From: Deltaproteobacteria bacterium
GTDB lineage: Bacteria > Desulfobacterota > Desulfuromonadia > Geobacterales > Geobacteraceae
Reading direction: 5' to 3'
Length of the DNA: 7,114 nt
Assembly (NCBI GenBank): GCA_021810985.1
Contig: JAJZQA010000136.1
Coordinates: 1 to 7,114 of the forward strand
Shown: positions 1 through 6,220 of the stretch, piece by piece
Numbering within the stretch: the stretch's first letter is position 1
How the letters are laid out: each line of letters starts with the position of its first letter
Notes under the pieces: generated by a model
Database searches by the model: none
Seen by the model: the letters and a program-made list of their open reading frames with translations, nothing else
What the model was told of the DNA's origin: nothing
Position numbers and translations under genes: made by a program

Positions 1-8
1 GCTGCGCT

Positions 9-25
9 CCCCTGAATCCTAGGGG
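9..25 (+). terminator. Possible weak terminator-like hairpin at the left edge
   Basis: CCCCT at 9-13 pairs with AGGGG at 21-25 around a 7-nt loop and is followed by TTTAT. This could be the end of an upstream transcription unit lying outside the window. The stem is only 5 bp and the T-tract is short and interrupted, so it would be a weak intrinsic terminator at best and could be chance. The rest of 1-93 shows no recognisable gene and no strong promoter. Confidence 0.2.
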
Positions 26-93
26 TTTATCCTTCCATTTTAGGCCATGTTGGTGTACTATTGCGCCATTTTAAGGGCTTTCCTGAGGTTCTG

Positions 94-489
94 ATGCAAT
101 CCCCTGGAGTCAAGATTCTGATCATAGACGATGATGCTCTGTTCCGGAATATTCTGTCGGACATCTTCCGTGAGTATAATTTTACGGTCGTTACCGCTGA
201 GAACGGGTTGGAAGGTATCAAAACATTTCTTGCCGAGGCGCCGGATGTGGCAATCGTGGATCTGGTCATGCCGAAGCTCGGCGGCGTCAGTACCTGTCTT
301 GAAATTTCCCGGCTTGCCGGAAATACGCCTCCGATACTCATCCTGCTGACGTCAATGTTCAAAGGGGCGCCCCATGAGCATGAGGCTCCTGAGATGGGTG
401 CACGAGTTCATATACCCAAATCTACTCATCCGCTGGACATCGTGATTATCGTTGAACAGCTTCTGGACCGGAAAAAATATCAACAGTAA
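94..489 (+). CDS. Single-domain response regulator (CheY-like receiver)
   Basis: A 131-residue stand-alone phosphoacceptor receiver with no output domain. It would be phosphorylated by a partner histidine kinase, and none is encoded in the window. The beta1 strand (KILIIDDD, residues 7-14) supplies the acidic pair D12/D13. D56 in VDLVMP is the predicted phosphorylation site, T86 is the switch Thr/Ser, and K109 is the conserved Lys. The start at ATG 94 is preferred because GAGG at 85-88 lies 5 nt upstream; the in-frame TTG at 61 would add 11 residues outside the domain and has no such signal. Two oddities: the residue after K109 is Ser, not the usual Pro (a Pro precedes it), and the T86-K109 segment contains a His/Glu-rich stretch (HEHE, 94-97). 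The next gene starts 17 nt downstream, suggesting co-transcription. The receiver fold is clear; the output pathway is unknown. Confidence 0.9.
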   Translation: MQSPGVKILIIDDDALFRNILSDIFREYNFTVVTAENGLEGIKTFLAEAPDVAIVDLVMPKLGGVSTCLEISRLAGNTPPILILLTSMFKGAPHEHEAPEMGARVHIPKSTHPLDIVIIVEQLLDRKKYQQ

Positions 490-506
490 CTCGATGAAGG
501 AATCCT

Positions 507-2093
507 GTGCCTTTCCTTGTTCGCAACCTTGTTTTCGACTACCGCGCCGCTGAACCGGCAATCTTTGCTCATCTGCTTAATCGGCTTTCCCTCAACAGGG
601 AAGAGGTCGTTTCATGGAAGATCGTTCGCAAAGGGCTTGATGCGCGGAAAAAGAAAGCCATCCGCTATGTCTATACGATAGAAATTTCCGTTTGTGACGA
701 AGCAGCCTGCCTTGCCAAATTCGCTGATGACCGGGATGTCACGCCTGTTCCGGAGACGACGCCTAAAACCTATACTCCTATCACTACGGACAAGGAAATC
801 GTCATTGCCGGAATGGGTCCGGCCGGTCTTTTCGCCGCTCTTCGTCTCGCCGAATACGGCCTCCGGGCTACCATCATTGAGCGCGGCCGTCCCGTTGAGC
901 AGCGCGTTCAGGATGTGCAGTCATTCTGGGACCACGGTATCCTGAATCCGGAAAGCAATGTGCAGTTCGGTGAAGGGGGGGCCGGCACTTTTTCCGATGG
1001 TAAACTGACGACGAGGATCCGCGATGAGAATCTTGGCTATATCCTGGAAAATCTTGTCCGCTTTGGTGCGCCGCGTGAGATACTTTGTCTGGCGAAACCC
1101 CACATCGGCACCGACAAACTGCGCCGGGTGGTTGCGGGTATCCGGGCTGAACTTCTGGAGCGGGGATTCACCATTCGCTTCAGCGGGAAACTGACCGATA
1201 TTATGACCAGAAAGGGACAGGTCAGCGGCCTTGTCCTGAATGAAACCGAAGAGTTGCCCTGCCACTATCTGGTGCTGGCGACAGGACACAGTGCCCGTGA
1301 TACCTACGAGATGCTGCGGAAACGATCCATTCACATGGAAAGGAAACCCTTTGCGATCGGTCTGCGGGTTGAGCATCCCCAAGAATTGATCAACGGAATT
1401 CAGTACGGGGATAGGTCCGCGTCGGGTCTCCCGACGGCCGAATATGTTCTGACCCACCATGATCCTGAAACTGACCGTCCGGTCTACTCTTTTTGCATGT
1501 GCCCGGGAGGGGTCGTTATGGCGGCGGCATCCGAAGAGGGTGGAGTCGTAACAAATGGCATGAGTTCCTTTCAGCGGAATTCACCCTTTGCGAACAGCGC
1601 TTTGGTTGTTGCTGTCGGTGAAAAAGATTTTCCCGGATCCCATCCCTTTGCAGGTATTGAGTTTCAGCGGTCTTTGGAACAAAAGGCCTTTGCCGCGGGC
1701 AACTTTTCCTATTATGCTCCGGCCCAGAACCTGCTGGACTTTGCCAGCGGGAAAGGTTTCCACGACGTTCGCTCGACCTATCGGCCCGGTATTGTCCCGG
1801 TTGATCTTGCCGAAATACTGCCGAAAGATGTCGCGCTGGCTCTGAAAGCAGGTGTCAGGCAATTCGATCGCAAGATGAAAGGCTTTCTAACGGTTGAAGC
1901 TTCACTTACTGGAGTTGAAACCAGGACGTCAGCGCCGGTTCGGATCGTGCGGGATGACACGTGCCAGTCGGTCAGCCTGCCAGGTCTTTTTCCGGCCGGC
2001 GAAGGGGCGGGATACGCAGGTGGTATCATGAGCGCCGCGGTGGATGGCATCAGGGTGGCTGATAGTATCGTCCGGGATTTGTGTCTGAAATAA
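507..2093 (+). CDS. FAD-dependent dehydrogenase, NAD(P)/FAD oxidoreductase family (COG2509-like)
   Basis: A 528-residue predicted cytoplasmic flavoprotein. Residues 1-90 form a separate N-terminal region rich in charged residues. A Rossmann dinucleotide-binding fold follows, with the GxGxxG motif GMGPAG at 102-107 and the acidic end of beta2 at E125 (ERG). A glycine-rich block (QFGEGGAGTFSDGK, 153-166), an FCMCPGG block (329-335) and a C-terminal FAD-binding block (PAGEGAGYAGGIMSAAVDG, 496-514) are typical of the uncharacterised FAD-dependent dehydrogenases of COG2509. The substrate is not known. C331, with C329 nearby, in the FCMCPGG block could be redox-active, but that is inference. The start is GTG at 507, with AAGGA at 497-501 placed 5 nt upstream. 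The gene lies in a compact co-directional array, and its stop codon overlaps the Shine-Dalgarno sequence of the next gene. Length and motifs are intact. Family confidence is high; the reaction is unknown. Confidence 0.93.
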   Translation: MPFLVRNLVFDYRAAEPAIFAHLLNRLSLNREEVVSWKIVRKGLDARKKKAIRYVYTIEISVCDEAACLAKFADDRDVTPVPETTPKTYTPITTDKEIVIAGMGPAGLFAALRLAEYGLRATIIERGRPVEQRVQDVQSFWDHGILNPESNVQFGEGGAGTFSDGKLTTRIRDENLGYILENLVRFGAPREILCLAKPHIGTDKLRRVVAGIRAELLERGFTIRFSGKLTDIMTRKGQVSGLVLNETEELPCHYLVLATGHSARDTYEMLRKRSIHMERKPFAIGLRVEHPQELINGIQYGDRSASGLPTAEYVLTHHDPETDRPVYSFCMCPGGVVMAAASEEGGVVTNGMSSFQRNSPFANSALVVAVGEKDFPGSHPFAGIEFQRSLEQKAFAAGNFSYYAPAQNLLDFASGKGFHDVRSTYRPGIVPVDLAEILPKDVALALKAGVRQFDRKMKGFLTVEASLTGVETRTSAPVRIVRDDTCQSVSLPGLFPAGEGAGYAGGIMSAAVDGIRVADSIVRDLCLK

Positions 2094-2103
2094 GGAGAAT
2101 CGT

Positions 2104-3207
2104 GTGACCAAGATGTTTGTAAGTGAGATACAGGATCGCAGCCAGGTTGATTCCGTTTTTCTCGTCAAGGAAAAGATCGCGGCCCTGGCCAGAAATGGGA
2201 AGCCCTACCTCACACTTCACCTAATGGACAAGTCGGGAGAAATCGAAGGCCGCGTCTGGGAAAATGTCGACTCCATCGGGCCGTTGTTCGAGAAGGACAA
2301 TTTTGTTCGCCTGAAAGCGAAGGCTACGGTGTATCTTGGCAAAATGCAGCTGATTATCTCTGATCTTGCCTGTGTTGCTGATAGCAAGGTTGCTCTGGAG
2401 GACTTCCTTCCCGAGGGTGATCGCGATAGTTCGGAAATGCTCGCCGAGTTGTCGGCACTGGTGGAATCCTGTTCCAGCGATCACCTGCGTCGACTTCTGC
2501 TCTCATTTGTTGAAGATCCCGCTTTTCTGGAACTCTACCGAACTGCGCCCGCCGCCAAGGGGATGCACCATGTGTACCTTGGCGGGTTGCTCGAACATTC
2601 TCTGTCCGTTGCCCGGCTTGTGGACCAGATCATGCCTCTCTATCCGCAGCTTCAGCGTGACTTGCTGATTACAGGGGCCTTGTTGCACGACGTGGGAAAG
2701 GTTCGGGAAATGACCTATCTCCGTTCCTTCGATTATACCGATGAAGGGAAATTGCTTGGCCATATTTCCATTGGTGTGGAAATGATCCATGAAAAAATCG
2801 TTCAGCTGGATGGCTTTCCTGTCGAGCTTGCCATGCTCCTGAAACACATGATTCTTTCACATCATGGACAGTATGAATTCGGCTCACCAAAAAGGCCCAA
2901 GACGATCGAGGCAACCGTACTCAATTACCTGGACGACCTGGACTCAAAAATCAATGGCATTCGCACCCATATGCGCAAGGAGTTGGCGAACCATTCCCGC
3001 TGGACAGGGTATCACCGGCTCTATGATCGATATTTTTACAAGAATGCTGGTTGTGACCGGGTAAAAAGCCTCCTTCCCGAGGAGACTCCCGCACAGGAAC
3101 CGGTTCCGGAGATCAAGGAACCGGGAAACAATGACATGAAGAAAAGTGGCTTTCGAAACAATCCCTTCGAAGGATTGAAAGAGAAGAACCTCGAAAATAT
3201 TAAATAG
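2104..3207 (+). CDS. 3'-5' exoribonuclease, YhaM family (OB-fold plus HD domain)
   Basis: A 367-residue protein matching the layout of Bacillus YhaM, a 3'-5' exoribonuclease: an N-terminal OB-type nucleic-acid-binding fold (about 15-95; core LTLHLMDKSGEIEGRVW at 36-52) followed by an HD phosphohydrolase domain (about 150-310). Likely metal ligands and catalytic residues are H165 (LLEHSLSVA), H195-D196 with K199 (LLHDVGK), H220 (GHISIG), H253-H254 (LSHHG) and an acidic patch D277/D278/D280. The family trims single-stranded RNA, and some members act on DNA; which applies here cannot be read from sequence. The start is GTG 2104 because AAGGAG (2092-2097, overlapping the previous stop codon) is 6 nt upstream; ATG 2113 would be 15 nt away. 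Residues from about 325 form a Pro/Glu/Lys-rich tail ending in a KSGF...NPFEGLKEKN patch, longer than the 314-residue Bacillus protein. It sits 10 nt after the flavoprotein and 6 nt before a small ORF. Confidence 0.92.
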   Translation: MTKMFVSEIQDRSQVDSVFLVKEKIAALARNGKPYLTLHLMDKSGEIEGRVWENVDSIGPLFEKDNFVRLKAKATVYLGKMQLIISDLACVADSKVALEDFLPEGDRDSSEMLAELSALVESCSSDHLRRLLLSFVEDPAFLELYRTAPAAKGMHHVYLGGLLEHSLSVARLVDQIMPLYPQLQRDLLITGALLHDVGKVREMTYLRSFDYTDEGKLLGHISIGVEMIHEKIVQLDGFPVELAMLLKHMILSHHGQYEFGSPKRPKTIEATVLNYLDDLDSKINGIRTHMRKELANHSRWTGYHRLYDRYFYKNAGCDRVKSLLPEETPAQEPVPEIKEPGNNDMKKSGFRNNPFEGLKEKNLENIK

Positions 3208-3248
3208 GATCTGGTGATATTATCTCAATTCCAGATCAAGGATGATCT
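3208..3248 (+). promoter_or_regulatory. Alternative inverted repeats over the start of the small ORF
   Basis: GATCTGG at 3208-3214 is the exact reverse complement of CCAGATC at 3231-3237 (16-nt loop). The second arm can also pair with GATCT at 3244-3248, through AGATC at 3233-3237 with a 6-nt loop. The two hairpins are mutually exclusive. The first would bury part of the Shine-Dalgarno sequence (AGGA, 3206-3209) and the first base of the GTG start at 3214, so it could set translation of the small ORF and, through the ATGA overlap, of the hydrolase behind it. The pairing is seen directly; the regulatory role is inference, and repeats this short could be chance. Confidence 0.25.
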
Positions 3249-3396
3249 CAAGGCGGAGAGGATTGAGGCTGCGAGGCATACTGCAATGTACGTTGATAAG
3301 CCGAAAACGAGCCAACCAAGAGAGGGACTTGATATGGAATTGGAGTTAGAAATCCCGGGTACTGCTGGCCGCCAGCAAGGAAAAGGTGATACATGA
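3214..3396 (+). CDS. Small hypothetical protein (60 codons)
   Basis: I do not recognise this protein. It would be 60 residues, soluble and highly charged, with no signal peptide, membrane segment or Cys/His metal motif. The N-terminal third (residues 8-24, IKDDLKAERIEAARHTA) could form an amphipathic helix. The rest is likely disordered, with an acidic-hydrophobic patch (ELELEI, 42-47) and a Gly/Lys-rich end. Support for its being real: it fills an otherwise empty 185-nt gap inside a tight operon, starts 6 nt after the exoribonuclease stop, and its TGA overlaps the ATG of the hydrolase gene (ATGA at 3393-3396), a common translational-coupling arrangement. Against: only a short SD-like AGGA lies 4 nt upstream of the GTG. 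A better SD (AGAGGGA, 3321-3327) precedes an in-frame ATG at 3334 that would leave just 20 residues. It may be a leader or coupling ORF with no stable product. Confidence 0.5.
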   Translation: MILSQFQIKDDLKAERIEAARHTAMYVDKPKTSQPREGLDMELELEIPGTAGRQQGKGDT

Positions 3397-4028
3397 TTCT
3401 CGAAACCGTTGTAGTCGGTCCCCTGATGGTCAATTGTTATATCGTTGGTTGTGAAGCGACCCGGGAAGGTCTTGTAATTGATCCCGGTGGTGATGCCGAA
3501 AAGATACTTTCCGTCGTTGCACGACATGATCTTTCGATCGTGCAGATTATCAATACCCACGGGCACTTTGATCATGTCGGCGCGAACCAGGCCCTTATGG
3601 AGGCTTTTGGCGTCGGTCTCCGTATTCATGAACTTGATGCTCCGATGCTTGCCCATGCGGATATCACCGCTCTCAAGTATGGTTTGAAAGCAGAAAACTC
3701 ACCACCGCCAACCGCTTTTTTGTCTGATGGGGACACAATTTCTTTCGGAAAATGCCGTCTCACGGTCCTCCATACCCCCGGTCATACACGCGGAGGCTGT
3801 TCGCTCTATGGTGAGGGCGTCGTTTTCACCGGTGATACCCTGTTTGCGGAATCCGTCGGCAGAACGGATTTTCCGGGTGGATCTTCCGCCACGCTGCTGA
3901 AAAGCATCCGGGAGAAGTTGCTGACACTTCCCGATACAACCATTGTCTATCCCGGCCATGGTCCGGCGACGACGATAAGCCATGAGAGCCTTCATAATCC
4001 CTATCTCAACGATTCAGCAATATTCTAG
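3393..4028 (+). CDS. MBL-fold metallo-hydrolase (glyoxalase II / YcbL-like)
   Basis: A 211-residue cytoplasmic hydrolase of the metallo-beta-lactamase fold. It has the dinuclear metal signature THGHFDH (55-61: H56, H58, D60, H61), then H131 (HTPGHTRG), D148 (FTGDTLF) and H189 (YPGHGP). The block FTGDTLFAESVGRTDFPGG (145-163) is typical of the short glyoxalase II-like group that includes YcbL. Such proteins are usually thought to hydrolyse thioesters such as S-lactoylglutathione. It lacks the long C-terminal substrate-binding domain of classical glyoxalase II, so its true substrate is uncertain. The start is ATG 3393, with AAAGGTG at 3382-3388 just upstream; the start overlaps the stop of the small ORF by 4 nt. 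coaBC begins 8 nt after its stop. Its place beside coenzyme A synthesis makes a thiol or thioester substrate plausible, but that is inference from context. Confidence 0.93.
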   Translation: MILETVVVGPLMVNCYIVGCEATREGLVIDPGGDAEKILSVVARHDLSIVQIINTHGHFDHVGANQALMEAFGVGLRIHELDAPMLAHADITALKYGLKAENSPPPTAFLSDGDTISFGKCRLTVLHTPGHTRGGCSLYGEGVVFTGDTLFAESVGRTDFPGGSSATLLKSIREKLLTLPDTTIVYPGHGPATTISHESLHNPYLNDSAIF

Positions 4029-4036
4029 GTGCCCTT

Positions 4037-5251
4037 ATGATGACAGGAAAGGTAATAGTACTTGGTGTGACGGGTGGGATTGCCGCGTATAAGGCAGCCG
4101 AACTTGTGCGGCTTTTTGTCAAGGGCGGAGCTGAGGTACATGTCCTGATGACGGCATCCGCCCGGCAGTTCGTGACACCGCTTACCTTCCAGACGTTGTC
4201 CAGAAATCCGGTCCATACCGATCTGTTCAATTGCATCGAAGAACAGGAGATCGGACATATTTCGCTTGCTGACCGTGCGGATCTTGTGGTAATTGCCCCG
4301 GCTACCGCCAATACGATCGGTAAGATTGCCTGCGGGATTGCCGATGATCTCCTGACCACGACTGTCATGGCGACCAAAGCCCCGGTATTGATAGCCCCGG
4401 CCATGAACGCCAACATGTACATGAATCCTCTCTACCGGTCGAATGAAGAACGTCTGCGTAACCATGGCTATCTCTTTGTCGCTCCGGTGAAGGGGATGCT
4501 GGCCTGCGGTTGGGAAGGGGAAGGGAAGCTTCAGGACCCGGCAATTATTTATCAGGAGGCGCTCTCCGCGCTGACTGGCAAGGACCTCTACGGAGAAAAA
4601 CTTCTGGTCACGGCCGGGCCAACCCGGGAAGAATTGGACCCGGTCCGTTACCTGAGCAACCATTCTTCGGGTAAGATGGGCTATGCAATTGCTCGCGCCG
4701 CCCGGCGTCGTGGCGCTGAAGTGGTGCTGGTGAGCGGGCCGGTCTGCCTGGAGCCCCCCTATGGAGTGAAGACCATCAAGGTAGTTTCCGCTGCAGAGAT
4801 GACAGAGGTGGCGCTGCGCGAGTTTGCCGCTGCTACTATGGTCGTCAAGGCTGCCGCGGTTGCTGATTATCGGCCGGAAATCAGGGCTGAAGCTAAGATG
4901 AAAAAGAAAGGCGCCTCGCTGACGCTCGCTTTAACGCAAAATCCGGACATCCTTGCGGAGATGGGTAAAATCAAGGAAGAAAGAATTCTTGTCGGTTTTG
5001 CGGCGGAAACAGCCGCCCTGGTGCAAAACGCCCTGAAGAAACTCCGGGAGAAAAATCTTGACTTGCTGGTTGCCAACGATGTTACCCAGGAAGGCGCCGG
5101 TTTTTCCGTTGATACGAATATTGTGAAAATTCTGTGCCGGGATGGATCGATAGAAGACTGCCCGCTCATGGATAAAGAGTTGCTGGCTGATATCATTCTG
5201 GACAGGATTCTTGCCGTGCGAGATCAGAAGCGTGGACGCGAAAGTGAGTAG
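4037..5251 (+). CDS. coaBC: Bifunctional phosphopantothenoylcysteine decarboxylase / phosphopantothenate-cysteine ligase
   Basis: CoaBC (Dfp) carries out two successive steps of coenzyme A synthesis: it joins cysteine to 4'-phosphopantothenate, then decarboxylates the product to 4'-phosphopantetheine. The N-terminal CoaC half (1-180) is an FMN flavoprotein with the GVTGGIAAYKA loop (10-20), catalytic H74 (GHISLAD), the PAMNANM substrate clamp (121-127) and the active-site C157 in KGMLACGWEGEGKL. The C-terminal CoaB half (from about 185) has VTAGPTREELDPVRYLSNHSSGKMG (191-215, contiguous), KAAAVADYRP (271-280), the KMKKKG lysine patch (287-292) and VGFAAET (319-325). At 404 residues it is the usual length and nothing is missing. 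The start is ATG 4037, with AGGTG (4027-4031) 5 nt upstream; ATG 4040 is equally readable. The last 28 bp overlap the 3' end of the opposite-strand phospholipase gene. It is probably the last gene of the + strand operon. Confidence 0.97.
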   Translation: MMTGKVIVLGVTGGIAAYKAAELVRLFVKGGAEVHVLMTASARQFVTPLTFQTLSRNPVHTDLFNCIEEQEIGHISLADRADLVVIAPATANTIGKIACGIADDLLTTTVMATKAPVLIAPAMNANMYMNPLYRSNEERLRNHGYLFVAPVKGMLACGWEGEGKLQDPAIIYQEALSALTGKDLYGEKLLVTAGPTREELDPVRYLSNHSSGKMGYAIARAARRRGAEVVLVSGPVCLEPPYGVKTIKVVSAAEMTEVALREFAAATMVVKAAAVADYRPEIRAEAKMKKKGASLTLALTQNPDILAEMGKIKEERILVGFAAETAALVQNALKKLREKNLDLLVANDVTQEGAGFSVDTNIVKILCRDGSIEDCPLMDKELLADIILDRILAVRDQKRGRESE

Positions 5252-6174
5252 GATTTACGCTCATGATCAGTTGGATGAAGTTGCTGGAGCAATGCCGGGG
5301 CGCAGATGGACTGGCGAAGTTTCGGTTTCAGTTCTTCCAACTGCGCAAACGCCTGAAGCTTCGTGATTTTTCCGCTTTTATAGAGAATTCTGAGATTTTT
5401 CCGGATGATTTCGGCGGTGGCAAGTGCCCTTTCCCCCGTCGGATCGGCTAAAAAATAGCGGGACTTTTCCCTCTGGTTGAGATAGTCGAAAGCAGCTTCT
5501 TCTGAAAGTGCGGTGTATTCTTGCCGGTCTGAATCCTCCAGGGTATAGCTTGAAGAATCGGATACCGTTTTGAGCATTGCCTGCCATTTCTCCAGACGGC
5601 TCAACAGCAGAATTGAATTGAAAATCCGCTTGTTCGTGCCAAAGGAGAATATTGTATCAGAGAGCACACTTCGCAGTAGTTCGTCGTTTGCCCGGTAGTG
5701 CTCCTGGCAAACTTTTTTACCGATTTCCCATATTTCCTTGTCGATGAAATTTTCAAAGCGAATTTCCCAGTACGCATGCTTCATGGCAATTGATGAAAAG
5801 CTCCGCATGATTTTGTAGGGTACGAAATAATTATGCGCCACCGTATCCGCTGCCAGGTGGGTAAGATAGCCATAGGCACAGGCTTCCTGTTTTCTGCTGC
5901 GGGCGGAGTGCAGCACTCTCAGGCCGACCGGCCAGCGATGACAGTGTTGCAGGTAGCTGGTGAATTTTTTGCCGATGGTAATGTCCGCGGCAATACAGCC
6001 GTAAAGATAATCAAGGGGATATTCGCTGAGAAGCGTGGCAAGGGCAGGTTTCAGGGCTTGCAGATTGTTCAGGACGGTTGAACCGATCTGCAAGTGGAAG
6101 CCCGCTCCCCATGCATAAGCATGGTCCGGGTATATGAGGAGCAGCAGTAGGGCTGCGCTTATAATTGCAATCAT
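5224..6174 (-). CDS. Exported zinc-dependent phospholipase C family protein
   Basis: A 316-residue protein from ATG 6174. Residues 1-21 are a signal peptide: a hydrophobic run (IAIISAALLLLLI) then an AYA cleavage site, giving a mature N-terminus WGAGFH. B. cereus phospholipase C binds its three zinc ions through Trp1, His14, Asp55, His69, His118, Asp122, His128, His142 and Glu146. This protein offers a matching ordered set in mature numbering: W1, H6, D43, H56 or H58, H85, D89, H93, H112 and E116, with the H-x3-D (HLAAD) and H-x3-E (HAYWE) spacings kept. It is therefore likely an active periplasmic or membrane-associated hydrolase; phospholipid as substrate is family inference. The C-terminal 130 residues are charged, probably helical and unassigned. 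An in-frame TTG at 6237 would add 21 residues and overlap the neighbouring gene; I prefer 6174 because of the promoter position and the ideal signal peptide, although its n-region lacks Lys/Arg. Confidence 0.85.
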   Translation of the reverse strand: MIAIISAALLLLLIYPDHAYAWGAGFHLQIGSTVLNNLQALKPALATLLSEYPLDYLYGCIAADITIGKKFTSYLQHCHRWPVGLRVLHSARSRKQEACAYGYLTHLAADTVAHNYFVPYKIMRSFSSIAMKHAYWEIRFENFIDKEIWEIGKKVCQEHYRANDELLRSVLSDTIFSFGTNKRIFNSILLLSRLEKWQAMLKTVSDSSSYTLEDSDRQEYTALSEEAAFDYLNQREKSRYFLADPTGERALATAEIIRKNLRILYKSGKITKLQAFAQLEELKPKLRQSICAPALLQQLHPTDHERKSYSLSRPRF

Positions 6175-6180
6175 GGTAAA

Positions 6181-6209
6181 AGAATAGTGTCTGCTACCGG
6201 GAATGTAAA
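6181..6209 (-). promoter_or_regulatory. Sigma70-like promoter for the phospholipase C gene
   Basis: Read on the - strand, TTTACA (6209-6204; 5 of 6 to TTGACA) is followed by a 17-nt spacer and TATTCT (6186-6181; 4 of 6 to TATAAT, with the key T, A and final T kept). Only six bases separate the -10 box from the ATG at 6174, so transcription would start at about the A of that codon and give a leaderless mRNA, which fits the absence of a Shine-Dalgarno sequence. The -35 box overlaps the Shine-Dalgarno sequence of the divergent glycosylase gene (AAAGGG, 6207-6212). The match is visible in the sequence; its use is inference. Confidence 0.4.
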
Positions 6210-6220
6210 GGGATAAACAT

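Noticed and set aside
33..61. Sigma70 promoter with a TACTAT -10 box before the response regulator
   Set aside because: The -10 matches 4 of 6, but no sequence resembling TTGACA sits at 16-18 nt upstream.
51..64. Sigma54-like promoter (TGG...TTGC) upstream of the response regulator
   Set aside because: The GG and GC elements are separated by 9 bases, not the strictly required 10, and the CA of the -24 box is missing.
61..93. TTG start at 61 adding 11 residues to the response regulator
   Set aside because: ATG 94 has GAGG at proper spacing and begins right before the receiver fold; no ribosome site precedes 61.
921..1460. 179-codon minus-strand open frame
   Set aside because: It is a shadow of the flavoprotein gene, with no motif or ribosome site of its own.
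3334..3396. Well-placed ATG with AGAGGGA upstream inside the small ORF
   Set aside because: It would encode only 20 residues; kept as an alternative start and not listed as a separate gene.
4025..4663. 212-codon minus-strand open frame
   Set aside because: It is antisense to coaBC, whose motifs are intact across the same bases; the translation has no family features.
6160..6165. Perfect TATAAT that could drive the uracil-DNA glycosylase gene
   Set aside because: There is no -35 box at the right spacing (AGGAGC) and no extended -10 TGn; it lies inside the phospholipase signal-peptide codons, so it is only a weak candidate.
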